Notes: generated by a model from the sequence alone, not told the origin. A DNA stretch of 64,000 nt from G965276675 sp965276675 (GCA_965276675.1 OZ255624.1:2356001-2420000), one strand, 5' to 3'; shown: positions 48,282 to 58,173, counted from the first letter of the stretch. Made by a program: numbers and translations.

Positions 48282-48977
48282 GTGCAAGCGGTAGCTTATC
48301 CCCGCTCTCGAGTGTTGGTGATAGAAGATGAGCGCAGCATGGCTGAGCTCCTTCGCAGAGGGCTGGAAGATCAACACTACTCGGTTACTGTCGCCTACAC
48401 CGGGATAGAAGGGCTGGAGTTAGCCGGCAAGGGAAGTTTCGCGGCAATTATCCTTGACGTGATTCTGCCGGCTCTGGATGGGTATTCCGTTGCGAACCGG
48501 TTGAGATCCCACGGCAATCAAACCCCGATCATCATGCTCACCGCAAAGGATGCGCTGGATGACGTCATCTGCGGCCTGGATGCCGGGGCGGAAGATTACC
48601 TCACAAAACCATTCTCCTTTCTGGAGCTTCTGGCCAGACTCCGGGCCCTGGTAAGGAGGGGCGCAAAGCCGCTCCCATCCACCTTGCAGGTCTCAGATCT
48701 CACCTTGGACACACGCCTGTGCGAGGTATCACGCGCAGGTGTTGTCGCGTCGCTCACCAGAACAGAGTACCTGCTCCTTGAAGTCCTGATGCAAAACATG
48801 GGACACGTGGTACTACGTCCGGAGATCATCAGAACTGTCTGGGGCTCCATTGATGCAATCGAGCAAAGTAGCCTAGACGTCTATGTCAAAGCTCTGCGTT
48901 CGAAGATCGATTCCGAACCATCGAAGAAGCTGATCTACACCGTTCGCGGCTTCGGTTACAAGGTGATGGAAAGATAA
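48282..48977 (+). CDS. OmpR/CopR-family response regulator
   Basis: A 231-residue regulator: receiver domain (about 10-122) with acidic pair ED, phosphoacceptor D59 in AAIILDVILPALDGYSVANR, Thr in IIMLTAKDA and Lys in YLTKPFSF; then a winged-helix DNA-binding domain (about 132-228; LTRTEYLLLEVLMQNMGHVV, DVYVKALRSKID, IYTVRGFGYKV). Its start is a GTG behind AGGAG. The sensor kinase gene starts two bases after its stop. Sequence style is that of CusR/CopR/QseB regulators, many of which respond to metals. The upstream transport genes are the likeliest targets. Confidence 0.93.
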   Translation: MQAVAYPRSRVLVIEDERSMAELLRRGLEDQHYSVTVAYTGIEGLELAGKGSFAAIILDVILPALDGYSVANRLRSHGNQTPIIMLTAKDALDDVICGLDAGAEDYLTKPFSFLELLARLRALVRRGAKPLPSTLQVSDLTLDTRLCEVSRAGVVASLTRTEYLLLEVLMQNMGHVVLRPEIIRTVWGSIDAIEQSSLDVYVKALRSKIDSEPSKKLIYTVRGFGYKVMER

Positions 48978-48978
48978 G

Positions 48979-50412
48979 ATGAGCATGAAGCTGTCCGTGC
49001 GAGGAAGTCTCACGATCTGGTTCTGCTTGGTCTTTTTCTGTGGCGTTCTTCTGCTGGGTGCGAGCGCATATATCGGTCTACGGTCGACCATCATTCAAGT
49101 CGTTGATCAAGATTTAAGTGCTCGAATGGACGGAGTAGACAACTTCCTGAGCGAGCACGTCACCCGGTTCCCGCCTTCCAGAGTGCAGCAGGAGCTCTCG
49201 ATCCATGTCGCTCTTAAACCGTTGTTCTTGAGTATTCATGCTCCGGGGGGAGAGTTGCTGTACTGTGGCTTGGCCGTGAAAGCACTCTGCGCCGCAACCG
49301 GAGGGAGCATCGCGCATCCCTTCACCACCACCGGGGATTTGCGCGTCTTATCCGCGGTTCGCATCGTCAAGGGAGCGTCGTATCGCATCAGCGTCGCGAG
49401 CGACCTCAGCTTCCAATCCGCGCTACTCCGCCGTTTCTCTTTACTGCTGGTCGTTATCGCGCCCATGGCGCTTGCGTCCGCAACTTTGGGAGGGTATTGG
49501 CTGAGCGGCCGCGCGCTGGCGCCGGTCAGAGAGATCATCGAAGCAGTCCACTCCATCGGCGAACAGAGTCTCAGTAGGCGGCTGCAGGTGCCGGCAACCG
49601 GCGATGAGATACAAGTATTGTCAGAGACGTTGAACGGCATGCTGGGCCGCGTCGAGAGCGCCTTTCGTCAGGTTACTGAGCTAACGGCAAATGCCTCCCA
49701 TGAGCTGCGCACTCCGGTCGCGATTATTCGCACTTCGGCGGAGATTGCTCTTCTGAATGCTCGTCCAACCGTGGAGTCCCACCGGCAAGCGCTGTTGCAG
49801 ATCTGCGCGGAAGCCGAAAAGAATACTCGCCTGCTGGATAGCATGTTGATGCTGGCCCGCACGGACTCCGGAGCGCAGGCGCTGCATTTCGCTGGCGTCT
49901 CTCTCCAGAGAAGCGTCAAACAGGCGGTCGATGCCTGTCGGCACTTGGCAGAGGCTAAGGAGATCGCTCTCATCTGCGAAGAGAAGGCCGCGGAGTTGCA
50001 CCTTTGGGCCGACCCCACACACCTCAACCGGCTCTGGCTCCTGCTTCTGGATAACGCGATCAAGTACACACCGGCTGGCGGGCAGGTCACCGTTACCGTA
50101 CTGTGTAGCTCCGGCTCAGCGCCAGTCTGCGAGATCGCAGACAGTGGGATCGGCATCTCGTCAGGCGATCTTCCGAACGTCTTTGAGCGATTTTTCCGCG
50201 CTGAGAACGCCAGGCTGGTCGCCGATGCAGGTTCGGGTCTTGGCTTAGCAATCGCTCGCTGGATCGCCGACGTACATCGTGCGCAGATTCACGTGGAAAG
50301 CACCCTCGGAGCAGGTTCCACCTTTCGCGTGACCTTTCAGGCGGATGTGCAGCTTCCGGCTGACAGCAGGGGGAATGAGATCGCGAAGTTGCTTGCAACA
50401 GAGCCGCTTTAG
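48979..50412 (+). CDS. Sensor histidine kinase of the CusS/heavy-metal type
   Basis: A 477-residue membrane kinase. Helix 1 is about 8-32 (SLTIWFCLVFFCGVLLLGAS), a periplasmic sensor spans about 33-150, helix 2 is about 153-175 (SLLLVVIAPMALASATLGGY). HAMP (about 176-230), HisKA (about 231-300, H241 in NASHELRTPVAIIRTSAEIA) and HATPase (about 335-460; LLLLDNAIKYTPAGGQV, DSGIGISSGDL, GSGLGLAIA) follow. The domain order and H-box style match heavy-metal sensors such as CusS. The periplasmic part has two cysteines (LLYCGLAVKALCAATGG) that could sense a metal or redox state. It is translated right after its regulator. Confidence 0.92.
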   Translation: MSMKLSVRGSLTIWFCLVFFCGVLLLGASAYIGLRSTIIQVVDQDLSARMDGVDNFLSEHVTRFPPSRVQQELSIHVALKPLFLSIHAPGGELLYCGLAVKALCAATGGSIAHPFTTTGDLRVLSAVRIVKGASYRISVASDLSFQSALLRRFSLLLVVIAPMALASATLGGYWLSGRALAPVREIIEAVHSIGEQSLSRRLQVPATGDEIQVLSETLNGMLGRVESAFRQVTELTANASHELRTPVAIIRTSAEIALLNARPTVESHRQALLQICAEAEKNTRLLDSMLMLARTDSGAQALHFAGVSLQRSVKQAVDACRHLAEAKEIALICEEKAAELHLWADPTHLNRLWLLLLDNAIKYTPAGGQVTVTVLCSSGSAPVCEIADSGIGISSGDLPNVFERFFRAENARLVADAGSGLGLAIARWIADVHRAQIHVESTLGAGSTFRVTFQADVQLPADSRGNEIAKLLATEPL

Positions 50413-50561
50413 CTGTCTCGCATTGGCGTCCATGGACGATCATGGCTCCTGCAGCATGCTTTCAGGTTTCGATCCTACACGGGGTGGCAATTGGGTTGCT
50501 GCATACAGCCCTCACGCAAATTGCCGGTGCTCTTGAGCTCGGAGGAGTTGGGAAAGTTCGG

Positions 50562-52046
50562 TCACTGGTTGCCTTGTGAAGCATGAGCTGCGCCTTGCAA
50601 GGCTCCACGTCGCCCGGGTGCCTCTACGAGTGCTGCCTGGAACTCTTTGAGCGCGAGAGCGGATTGCTTTTGCTGCAGAAGCAAGTCTCCGAGTTGCTCG
50701 CGGGCGGGCAGGATAGGTCCCGGTGTCACCGGCAGCTTTTCGATTGCATCTTCCCGGTCGGCTGCGGCTCGCAGAAAGGCTAAGGCCTCGCTTTGATCGC
50801 CGTTTGCCTGTGCTGACCATGCCATGACCTCGCTCGCGAGCACTCCCGTCTGAGTTGACCAATAGCCGTCACCAGAAGTGCGAAGCTGTGCTTCGATATG
50901 CCTAAGCTGATCCGCCTGGACGCGCGCCTCGCTCGCGTGCCCAGTGCGCGCGAGTGCCAAACCCTTTGACCATACGGCAAGAGCGACGACTGATGGTGGC
51001 GCTCCTGATGAGGGCGCAATGTTCGCGGCGTCGGCCCATCTGGCCCGCTCGACCGCGTTCCGGATGGGAATGGCGGTTGCCGCATAGGCTATTCCGAAGT
51101 TGCTCATATCCAGCCCCGCCATGGCCGTCATCTCACGATTGATCTGGATGGCATCCTCTTCGCGTCCGGTCTGCAGATAGGCATAGACCAGATAGTCCAT
51201 CGCGTGAAGCTCTTGCATGGTATCGCCATGCTGATGTGCGGCTTTTCTTGAGGCTAGATTGGATTGGATGGAGTCATTCCATAGTCCGAGCCTGGTAAAG
51301 ATGTGCGATGGCATGTGTAGCGCGTGAGGCGCCGAAGGAGCGATTTGGGCATAGGCTCTGGCGGCAGGGAGACCTCGTTGCGCAAGTTCCTGACTGTCGC
51401 AGGCATGAATGAGATAGTGGGCGATTCCCGGGTGGTTCGGGTGGTCGCGATAGAGCGGCTCCAGGACACCAATTGCCTGCTTTTGCTTCACGTGTGTCTT
51501 GTCGACCGGGGACGCATTTGAAAGAAGCGAGACCGCATAGAACACCTGCGATTCCACATCCTTCGTGTTCTGTTGTGCGACTTCCGCCATCCCCTGTTCA
51601 TAAGCCAAAGTACGCTGACTGAGCTTTAGACCAGGAGAGTCCTGAAACAGCAAACCCAATGCATGGATGAACTGCCGTTCACGGTCGGAACCGGCGCCGA
51701 GGCGCGTCGCTTCCAGCATCTCTCTCTGTCCTAGCGGAAACGTTTCAGGCGGTAGAGACGGCGACCATACTTGATGAAAATAGGTCATTGCGACTCCCCA
51801 ATGCGCCATTCCACATTGCGGATCTTTTTTGGCTACCACTTGAAAAGCTTCTTCCGCAGACGCATAGGCGAAGGAATGCAGCAAAGCCACGGCACGGTTG
51901 AACTGTTCCTGCACCGCAGGTGCGCAGGAGATCGGAAATGACACTTTTCCGAGTTGTTCAGGGATGCCGTGGTCGTGTACTTCCTGAGCGGACGACAAAG
52001 AAGCAACGAACACAAAAACGAACAAGATTGGCCAAAGATAGAACAT
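50562..52046 (-). CDS. Exported TPR-repeat protein of unknown function
   Basis: A 494-residue protein with a signal peptide (MFYLWPILFVFVFVASLSSA) and helical TPR-like repeats throughout: FNRAVALLHSFAYASAEEAF, QVVAKKDPQCGMAHWGVAMT, AIGVLEPLYRDHPNHPGIAH and EALAFLRAAADREDAIEKLP. The segments YLIHACDSQELAQRGLPAAR and APHALHMPSHIFTRLGLW form a recurring signature of an exported TPR family common in Acidobacteria. Function is not known. The ribosome binding site GAGAGGTAGG lies directly before the ATG. It converges on the histidine kinase gene. Confidence 0.8.
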   Translation of the reverse strand: MFYLWPILFVFVFVASLSSAQEVHDHGIPEQLGKVSFPISCAPAVQEQFNRAVALLHSFAYASAEEAFQVVAKKDPQCGMAHWGVAMTYFHQVWSPSLPPETFPLGQREMLEATRLGAGSDRERQFIHALGLLFQDSPGLKLSQRTLAYEQGMAEVAQQNTKDVESQVFYAVSLLSNASPVDKTHVKQKQAIGVLEPLYRDHPNHPGIAHYLIHACDSQELAQRGLPAARAYAQIAPSAPHALHMPSHIFTRLGLWNDSIQSNLASRKAAHQHGDTMQELHAMDYLVYAYLQTGREEDAIQINREMTAMAGLDMSNFGIAYAATAIPIRNAVERARWADAANIAPSSGAPPSVVALAVWSKGLALARTGHASEARVQADQLRHIEAQLRTSGDGYWSTQTGVLASEVMAWSAQANGDQSEALAFLRAAADREDAIEKLPVTPGPILPAREQLGDLLLQQKQSALALKEFQAALVEAPGRRGALQGAAHASQGNQ

Positions 52047-52067
52047 CCTACCTCTCCCAGATGACTT

Positions 52068-52093
52068 GTCTATTGTGCCAGTCTATTGTGCCA
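52068..52093. repeat. Exact 13-base tandem duplication
   Basis: GTCTATTGTGCCA is present twice head-to-tail (52068-52080, 52081-52093), just upstream of the TPR gene start on the minus strand. It is the second small exact duplication in the window (the other is 3801-3834). The remaining gap to 52450 holds only a weak hairpin (TTGGAT/ATCCAA near 52285) and A/T-rich stretches. Confidence 0.85.
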
Positions 52094-52480
52094 GAAAGCT
52101 TCGCGATCAGTAACCCTGATCTTAGGATTAGGTGAGAGCCACCTGATGGTACCGAACCTCAGCTTCCGAATAGTTGACCAGTTCTGGTGGATACCGACAA
52201 ACGCCTTGTGGTGACTGCATTGAGCGTCAGTTTCCGATTGTCGGCAAACAGGAAGTAATGAAACAGCCACGCGAAGAATAGCTTCTTGGATTCATAATCC
52301 AACGGCCGTTGATCCGAACTATGGATTCAAACTGACCCACTACCAAATTGCCGGAGGTGTAGCCAAGCGTGCCGCCGTGTGCTAAATTGTTACTTTGCGT
52401 TCGATCTCATTAGGCCCATAAGCTATTGTACTGAAATGACTTAGCTTACCGTGGGTCGCGGAACGAGCAACAGGCACGGC

Positions 52481-54481
52481 ATGCCCGATTATATTTACCT
52501 GCTAGAAAACCGGCTCTCTCCCGCCCAACAATCCGTGCTTCGCGTGCTTCGCGACGTCGCCCGTGACAAGGGAATGACCATCTTTCTCACCGGGGGCGCG
52601 GTACGCGATCTGACCAGCGGGTCATCGGTTCGTGACCTTGATGTAACGGTTCAAGGAAATGCGCTTAGCCTGATGCAGGCAATTCTGAATACAGGCGCTA
52701 CCTTGTGGGGCAAGCACGAATCCTCCCAGACGCTCTTTCTGCACTTTCCCGGCAGTGTGCGCATGGAGGTCTCGAGCGCGCGGCGGGACGAGTTCCCCAA
52801 GCCCGGTGAGCCCGTCTATAAGTGGGCCAGCATTCACGATGACCTGCGGCGGCGAGACTTTACGGTTAATGCCATGGCCTTATCGCTCAATGACGGCTCT
52901 TATGGTTTGCTGATGGACCCTACCAACGGCGTAGCCGATCTGGAGATGCGGATGCTCCGGTTGGTCAGCAACTACGGCTTTTTGGAAGATCCCATTCGGC
53001 TGATCCGGGCCGCCCGGCTGAGTGCGCGTCTGGGCTGGCATATGGATGAGAAGACCAAGGCGCGGTTCGATGCGGCAATCCAAGAGGGCGTCATCTCCGC
53101 TATTTCAGCCTACCAGCGGGGATATGAACTGGAAGAGATTGGATTCGAGGAAAATCCGCTCGAAATGCTGAAGGCGCTCGAAGCGGAGGGCTGGACCAAG
53201 TACCTCTATCCAAGCTGGACGGTGGACAAGGCGGACGTGCAAGGGCTGGAGCAGATGCATGAGGTGCTCACGCGGCTGGAGATGCAGGGCATTCACCCGG
53301 AGGGTTCCACGGCCGCTATGGAGCTGCTGACGGCCAAGATGCAGCCCAAAGAACGTGCGGGGCTGAAGGCATTGTTCGTTCGGCCGGGCTTTGCTGCTGA
53401 TTGGGAACGTCTGGACGCCGACGCGAGCGACTTTGCGAAGCAGCTGACCGCAAAGGATGCGAATACCCCTTCAGCAACCTGGAAGCTCTTTATGCGAGCG
53501 AATCCGGAAGCTGTCCTCTGGCTGGCTCTCACCGGAAAGGGCGCCGCAGTTCAGAATAAGTTCAAGAACTTTTTTAATGTTTGGCCCGAGGCGAAGCAGA
53601 AAGTACCGACAGTGCTGATGCTGGAGATGCGTATCACGCCCGAGCTCGACCGTTACCCAGAGCTGCTGCAGGAGTTGTTTTACGGAACCATCGACGGCAA
53701 ACTGGAGACAGAAGAGCAGTTACGGGCCTTTTTGGAGCCCTACTCGCCACCTGCGCCACCACCACCGGTGACTGTGCGTCGTCCGCGCGCCTCCAAAAAG
53801 GCGGCTGGCAAGAAGCAGGCGGAAACCCCAGACGAGAGCTCTCAAGAGCTACTGGCCACCGCTCCAGAGCCCTACCAAGAAGAGGTCGAACGGGAGAATG
53901 CACTCCGGGAAATTCCCGGTATGGCTCCAGTCAAAGGGTTGGGAAAGGCTGTTCGTGAGAAAGTGGTGCCGGTGGAGAAGTCCCCCGCCGCGCCAGCGGA
54001 TAAATCAGTATCGGGCCCGAAGAAGGGGCTCACTGCAAAGACCAAGTTGGAACGTTCGCCGGTGGAGCAAGCAGGCCGGTTGGCAGGGAAGAAGATTGCA
54101 CAGGAAGCCCCTGCCACCGCGCGGAGTCACAAGGCAAAGAAAGCAATCCCCGAACCGGCAAAAGCAGAGCCGGTAAAATCAGCAAAGAAAGCCACGCCAT
54201 CCGCCAAAGTTGCAGCGAAGGCCGTGCCCACGAAGGCGGCCCACGCAAAGGCTGGCAAGAAAAGCACTGCCGCTCCTGCCAAGAAGCAGGCGGCACCTGC
54301 AAAGGGTTCGCCGAAGACCGCACCAGTGCCAAATAAGGGAAAGAAGGCTGCAGCGCCTGTCAAGGGAAAGAAGGCGCAGGTCAAAAAATCGTCAGGCAGG
54401 GGAAACGCAAAACCAGCCGCCGTAAAAACCTCAAAGGCCAGGAAACCCTCCAAGGCCGCACAGACTAAGCAAAAACGATAA
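52481..54481 (+). CDS. CCA-adding enzyme/poly(A) polymerase family protein with histone-H1-like tail
   Basis: A 666-residue class II nucleotidyltransferase. The head (about 20-160) has FLTGGAVRDLTSGSSVRDLD and VTVQG, where R-D-x-D provides the metal-binding acids, and LRRRDFTVNAMALSLND. The RNA-binding neck follows (GFLEDPIRLIRAARLSARLG). About 245 C-terminal residues from PYSPPAPPPPVTVRRPRASK onward are low-complexity Lys/Ala/Pro (KKATPSAKVAAKAVPTKAAH type), similar to histone H1 or AlgP tails. It may make or repair tRNA CCA ends or polyadenylate RNA; the sequence alone does not decide. The GTG at 52451 is an alternative start. Confidence 0.85.
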   Translation: MPDYIYLLENRLSPAQQSVLRVLRDVARDKGMTIFLTGGAVRDLTSGSSVRDLDVTVQGNALSLMQAILNTGATLWGKHESSQTLFLHFPGSVRMEVSSARRDEFPKPGEPVYKWASIHDDLRRRDFTVNAMALSLNDGSYGLLMDPTNGVADLEMRMLRLVSNYGFLEDPIRLIRAARLSARLGWHMDEKTKARFDAAIQEGVISAISAYQRGYELEEIGFEENPLEMLKALEAEGWTKYLYPSWTVDKADVQGLEQMHEVLTRLEMQGIHPEGSTAAMELLTAKMQPKERAGLKALFVRPGFAADWERLDADASDFAKQLTAKDANTPSATWKLFMRANPEAVLWLALTGKGAAVQNKFKNFFNVWPEAKQKVPTVLMLEMRITPELDRYPELLQELFYGTIDGKLETEEQLRAFLEPYSPPAPPPPVTVRRPRASKKAAGKKQAETPDESSQELLATAPEPYQEEVERENALREIPGMAPVKGLGKAVREKVVPVEKSPAAPADKSVSGPKKGLTAKTKLERSPVEQAGRLAGKKIAQEAPATARSHKAKKAIPEPAKAEPVKSAKKATPSAKVAAKAVPTKAAHAKAGKKSTAAPAKKQAAPAKGSPKTAPVPNKGKKAAAPVKGKKAQVKKSSGRGNAKPAAVKTSKARKPSKAAQTKQKR

Positions 54482-54624
54482 CCATCCGAGGTACCCCACG
54501 CTGTGGTCTTCGGAGTGTGTTTCACGGGGGCAGTTCTGCACACTTGCGTCCCTGTTCTTCACAGGAGATCGTCCACCCGGAAGGTATTCTCAGACGCGTC
54601 GCGGAACTAGAATAGGGGTACCCC

Positions 54625-57600
54625 ATGGCAGAGTTTATCCACCTCCATCTGCATACGGACTACTCACTTCTGGATGGCGCTTGCGATGTCGAGAAGCTAG
54701 TCTCCCGCGTCGACTCTATCGGCCAGAAGGCCGTGGCGATCACCGATCACGGCAATATCTATGGCGCCGTGCACTTCTTTGACGCGGCCAAGGCTATGGG
54801 CATTAAGCCGATTCTGGGTTGCGAACTGTATGTCTGCAAAAAAGAAGACCATCGCGCAGATCCTCAAGGCGACGACTATAACCACCTGCTGGTGCTGGCG
54901 GAGAACGAAGAAGGCTATCGTAATCTGGTCCGGATCACCTCTGAAGCATCGCTTCATGGTTTCTATCGCAAGCCACGTATAAGCAAAAACTTCCTGGCAA
55001 AGCATAGTGGTGGACTGGTGGGCTTTTCTGGTTGCCTGGCGGGTGAATTGTGCGAGAATCTGATGGCCGGCAACTACAATGCCGCGCGCGCCACAGCTTC
55101 GCAGTATCAGGACATCTTCGGCAAGGGCAACTTCTTCCTGGAGATTCAGGATCAGGGCTTGGAGCTCGAAAAGAAGATCCACGCGGATCTTTTTAAGCTC
55201 GAAAGAGACCTTAACATTCCGCTTATCGCCACCAATGACAGCCATTATCTGTGCGAGGATGACCACCACGCCCATGAGGTGCTGCTTTGCGTGCAGACGG
55301 CTGGGTCGATTCACGACCCGAAGCGATTCAAGTTCGACTCCGACCAGTTCTATGTCAAGTCTGCAGTGGAGATGGAGAAGCTGTTCTCGCATGCGCCGGA
55401 GGTGGTGAGCCGGACGATGCAGTTCGCCGAGCGCTGTTCGCTCAAGTTGAACAAAGTCGACAATCCATTCCCGGAGTTTGCCGTACCCGCCGGTCATACG
55501 ATTGACAGCTACTTCGAGCAGGTGTGCCGGAACGGCTTTGACAAGCGGCTAGCGGGAGCAATCCATCACCTGCAGGAGCGCGGGCTGCTGCGCAAGTCTA
55601 TCTCGGATTATCGCGAGCGACTGGAGCGCGAACTAGACTGCATCAAGCAGATGAAGTTCCCGGGATACTTCCTGATCGTGTGGGACTTTATCCGCTATGC
55701 TCGCGAGCATGACATTCCGGTCGGTCCGGGGCGAGGGTCGGCGGCTGGGTCGCTAGTGGCCTATGTGATGGAGATCACCGACATTGATCCATTGCAGAAT
55801 GAGCTACTCTTCGAACGGTTTCTGAACCCGGAACGCGTATCGATGCCCGACATCGACATTGATTTCTGCATGAACCGGCGCGGTGAGGTCATCGACTACG
55901 TCACCCGGAAGTATGGCCGCGAGCAGGTCGCTCAAATTATCACCTTCAACACCATGGCGGCGAAGGCGGCGATCAAGGACGTTGGCCGCGCGCTTGATAT
56001 GCCGTATGGCGACGTGGACCGGATCGCGAAGCTTATCCCGACGACAATCGGCATCACCATTGAGCGGGCGCTCAAGGATTCACCGCAGCTGCAACAAGCC
56101 TACGACGCGGACACGCAAGTACGCGAACTAGTGGACACTGCGCGCAAACTTGAGGGCTTGGTGCGTGGGGCGGGAGTGCACGCGGCTGGTGTCGTGATCT
56201 CCCCTCAACCGCTGACTGAATTGGTTCCTGTAAGCCGTTCCAAGAACGAGGAGATCGTCACTGCTTATGACATGAAGGCGGTCGAGAAGCTAGGTCTGCT
56301 CAAGATGGATTTCCTAGGGCTGACCACGCTTACCGTTATCGATGACTGCCTGAAGCTGATCCGGAAAAATCAGATTGTCGACGGAGCGGGCGTCGAGCTG
56401 GATATGGCGATGGTGCCACTAGACGACGTTGAGACCTACGAGCGCGTCTTTCACCGGGCGCTTACCTCAGGCGTCTTCCAATTCGAGTCTGGCGGCATGC
56501 GGGATGTGCTGCGGCGCTACAAACCGCAAAGCGTGGAAGACTTGACCGCGCTCAATGCGCTCTACCGGCCGGGGCCGATCCAAGGCGGGATGATTGATGA
56601 CTTCATCGAGCGAAAGTGGGGTCGCCGGGAGGTCACGTATGACATGACGGAACTCGAGAAGATCCTAAAGGAGACGCTCGGGGTCATCGTGTATCAGGAA
56701 CAGGTGATGCAGATAGCGAATGCGCTGGCCGGATACTCATTGGGCGAAGCCGATCTGCTGCGCCGGGCGATGGGTAAGAAGAACGCCGAGGAGATGGCCA
56801 AGCAGCGGGTCCGCTTCGCCGAGGGTGCGGCGGAGCGCAAACACCCCAAGGACAAAGCGACGCGCATCTTCGACCTGATGGAGCAGTTTGCCGGGTACGG
56901 CTTCAACAAGTCGCATTCGGCGGCGTACGCGCTACTGGCGTACCACACGGCGTATCTAAAGACGCACTACCCGGTCGAGTTCATGTCGGCGCTGCTGACC
57001 TCCGAGATCTCAAAGCCGGAGAATGTGGTGAAGTACATCGGCGAGTGCCGCGAGATCGGCATTCAGGTGGAGCCGCCGAATGTACAGATCTCGGACGCGG
57101 ACTTCACGCCGGACGGCAGTGTGATCCGCTTCGGCCTGACAGCGATCAAGAATGTGGGCCGCAACGCGATCGACTCCATCCTTCAGGCACGCGCGAAGCT
57201 GCAGGGGGACGAAAGCCGCGGCTTCGCTTCGCTCTGGGAGTTCTGCGAGGTGGTCGACCTGCGCCTGCTGAACAAGCGCGTGATCGAGTCGCTGATCAAG
57301 TCCGGAGCTATGGACAGTTTCGGCCGGCGCGGGCAGTTGATGGCCGCGGTGGATAAGGCGATGGAGCGAGCGCAGAAATCGCAGCGTGATATCGCGGCGG
57401 GGCAGCACGGACTTTTTGGCGGGCTGGCCGGCATCTTTGACGACGCGCCTGCGGCCGGAGCGGCGCCCGATCCGCTGCCCAATGTGCCGGATTGGGATGA
57501 GAACCAGCGGCTGCAGTCGGAGAAGGATGTGCTGGGCTTCTTTGTCTCCGGCCACCCTATGGACAAGTACGCGGACAAGCTCAAGAATCTGCACGCCGTC

Positions 57601-58173
57601 GATACGGCGACGGCGCTGGAGATGAAACCCCCGCCTCCGCCCACGCGGCGGGGCCAGCCGCAGCCGGAGAACGATATCGCCATTGCTGGAGTGATCGTCG
57701 GGCTGAAGGTGGCGAAGTCGAAGCGGTCGGGCGAGCTGTACGCCCAGGCTTCGCTTGAGGATACGGTGGGCAAGATCGACCTGATCTGCTTCCCGAAGGA
57801 CTATGAAAAGCTGGCCGAGCTGCTGAAGATCGACGTGCCGGTGCTGGTCAAAGGTCAGCTACGTGCCGATGAAGATGCCGCGCCGAAGTTGTGTGTTGGG
57901 TCGATCCAAGCGCTCGAAGACGTGAGGATCAAGCTGCCGGGGAGTGTGCGCATCAAGGTGACGCTCGACCGTGCCAGTAACCAGACGCTGATTTCATTGC
58001 ACGAGATGATCCAGGCAGCGCCTGGGCCGGGACGGCTGATGATCAACCTGGAGCAGCGGGGCGAGTTCGTCGTGATGCTGGAGCCGGAGGGGATCACAGT
58101 GGGCGCTGACCGCGGATTTATCGAGCGCGCGGAGGAGTTGCTGGGCCGCGGCACGGTGCAGACGATCGAGTAA
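54625..58173 (+). CDS. dnaE: DNA polymerase III alpha subunit
   Basis: An 1182-residue replicative DNA polymerase. The PHP domain (about 1-210) opens FIHLHLHTDYSLLDGACDVE. The catalytic core includes PVGPGRGSAAGSLVAYVMEI, ERFLNPERVSMPDIDIDFCM (metal-binding Asp pair at about 410) and RGAGVHAAGVVISPQPLTEL. Tandem helix-hairpin-helix and an OB fold (NDIAIAGVIVGLKVAKSKRS) follow. There is no DnaE2-like truncation, so it is the main replicase. Start ATG is well defined. The upstream 143 bases carry no recognisable signal beyond AT-rich text. Confidence 0.97.
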   Translation: MAEFIHLHLHTDYSLLDGACDVEKLVSRVDSIGQKAVAITDHGNIYGAVHFFDAAKAMGIKPILGCELYVCKKEDHRADPQGDDYNHLLVLAENEEGYRNLVRITSEASLHGFYRKPRISKNFLAKHSGGLVGFSGCLAGELCENLMAGNYNAARATASQYQDIFGKGNFFLEIQDQGLELEKKIHADLFKLERDLNIPLIATNDSHYLCEDDHHAHEVLLCVQTAGSIHDPKRFKFDSDQFYVKSAVEMEKLFSHAPEVVSRTMQFAERCSLKLNKVDNPFPEFAVPAGHTIDSYFEQVCRNGFDKRLAGAIHHLQERGLLRKSISDYRERLERELDCIKQMKFPGYFLIVWDFIRYAREHDIPVGPGRGSAAGSLVAYVMEITDIDPLQNELLFERFLNPERVSMPDIDIDFCMNRRGEVIDYVTRKYGREQVAQIITFNTMAAKAAIKDVGRALDMPYGDVDRIAKLIPTTIGITIERALKDSPQLQQAYDADTQVRELVDTARKLEGLVRGAGVHAAGVVISPQPLTELVPVSRSKNEEIVTAYDMKAVEKLGLLKMDFLGLTTLTVIDDCLKLIRKNQIVDGAGVELDMAMVPLDDVETYERVFHRALTSGVFQFESGGMRDVLRRYKPQSVEDLTALNALYRPGPIQGGMIDDFIERKWGRREVTYDMTELEKILKETLGVIVYQEQVMQIANALAGYSLGEADLLRRAMGKKNAEEMAKQRVRFAEGAAERKHPKDKATRIFDLMEQFAGYGFNKSHSAAYALLAYHTAYLKTHYPVEFMSALLTSEISKPENVVKYIGECREIGIQVEPPNVQISDADFTPDGSVIRFGLTAIKNVGRNAIDSILQARAKLQGDESRGFASLWEFCEVVDLRLLNKRVIESLIKSGAMDSFGRRGQLMAAVDKAMERAQKSQRDIAAGQHGLFGGLAGIFDDAPAAGAAPDPLPNVPDWDENQRLQSEKDVLGFFVSGHPMDKYADKLKNLHAVDTATALEMKPPPPPTRRGQPQPENDIAIAGVIVGLKVAKSKRSGELYAQASLEDTVGKIDLICFPKDYEKLAELLKIDVPVLVKGQLRADEDAAPKLCVGSIQALEDVRIKLPGSVRIKVTLDRASNQTLISLHEMIQAAPGPGRLMINLEQRGEFVVMLEPEGITVGADRGFIERAEELLGRGTVQTIE

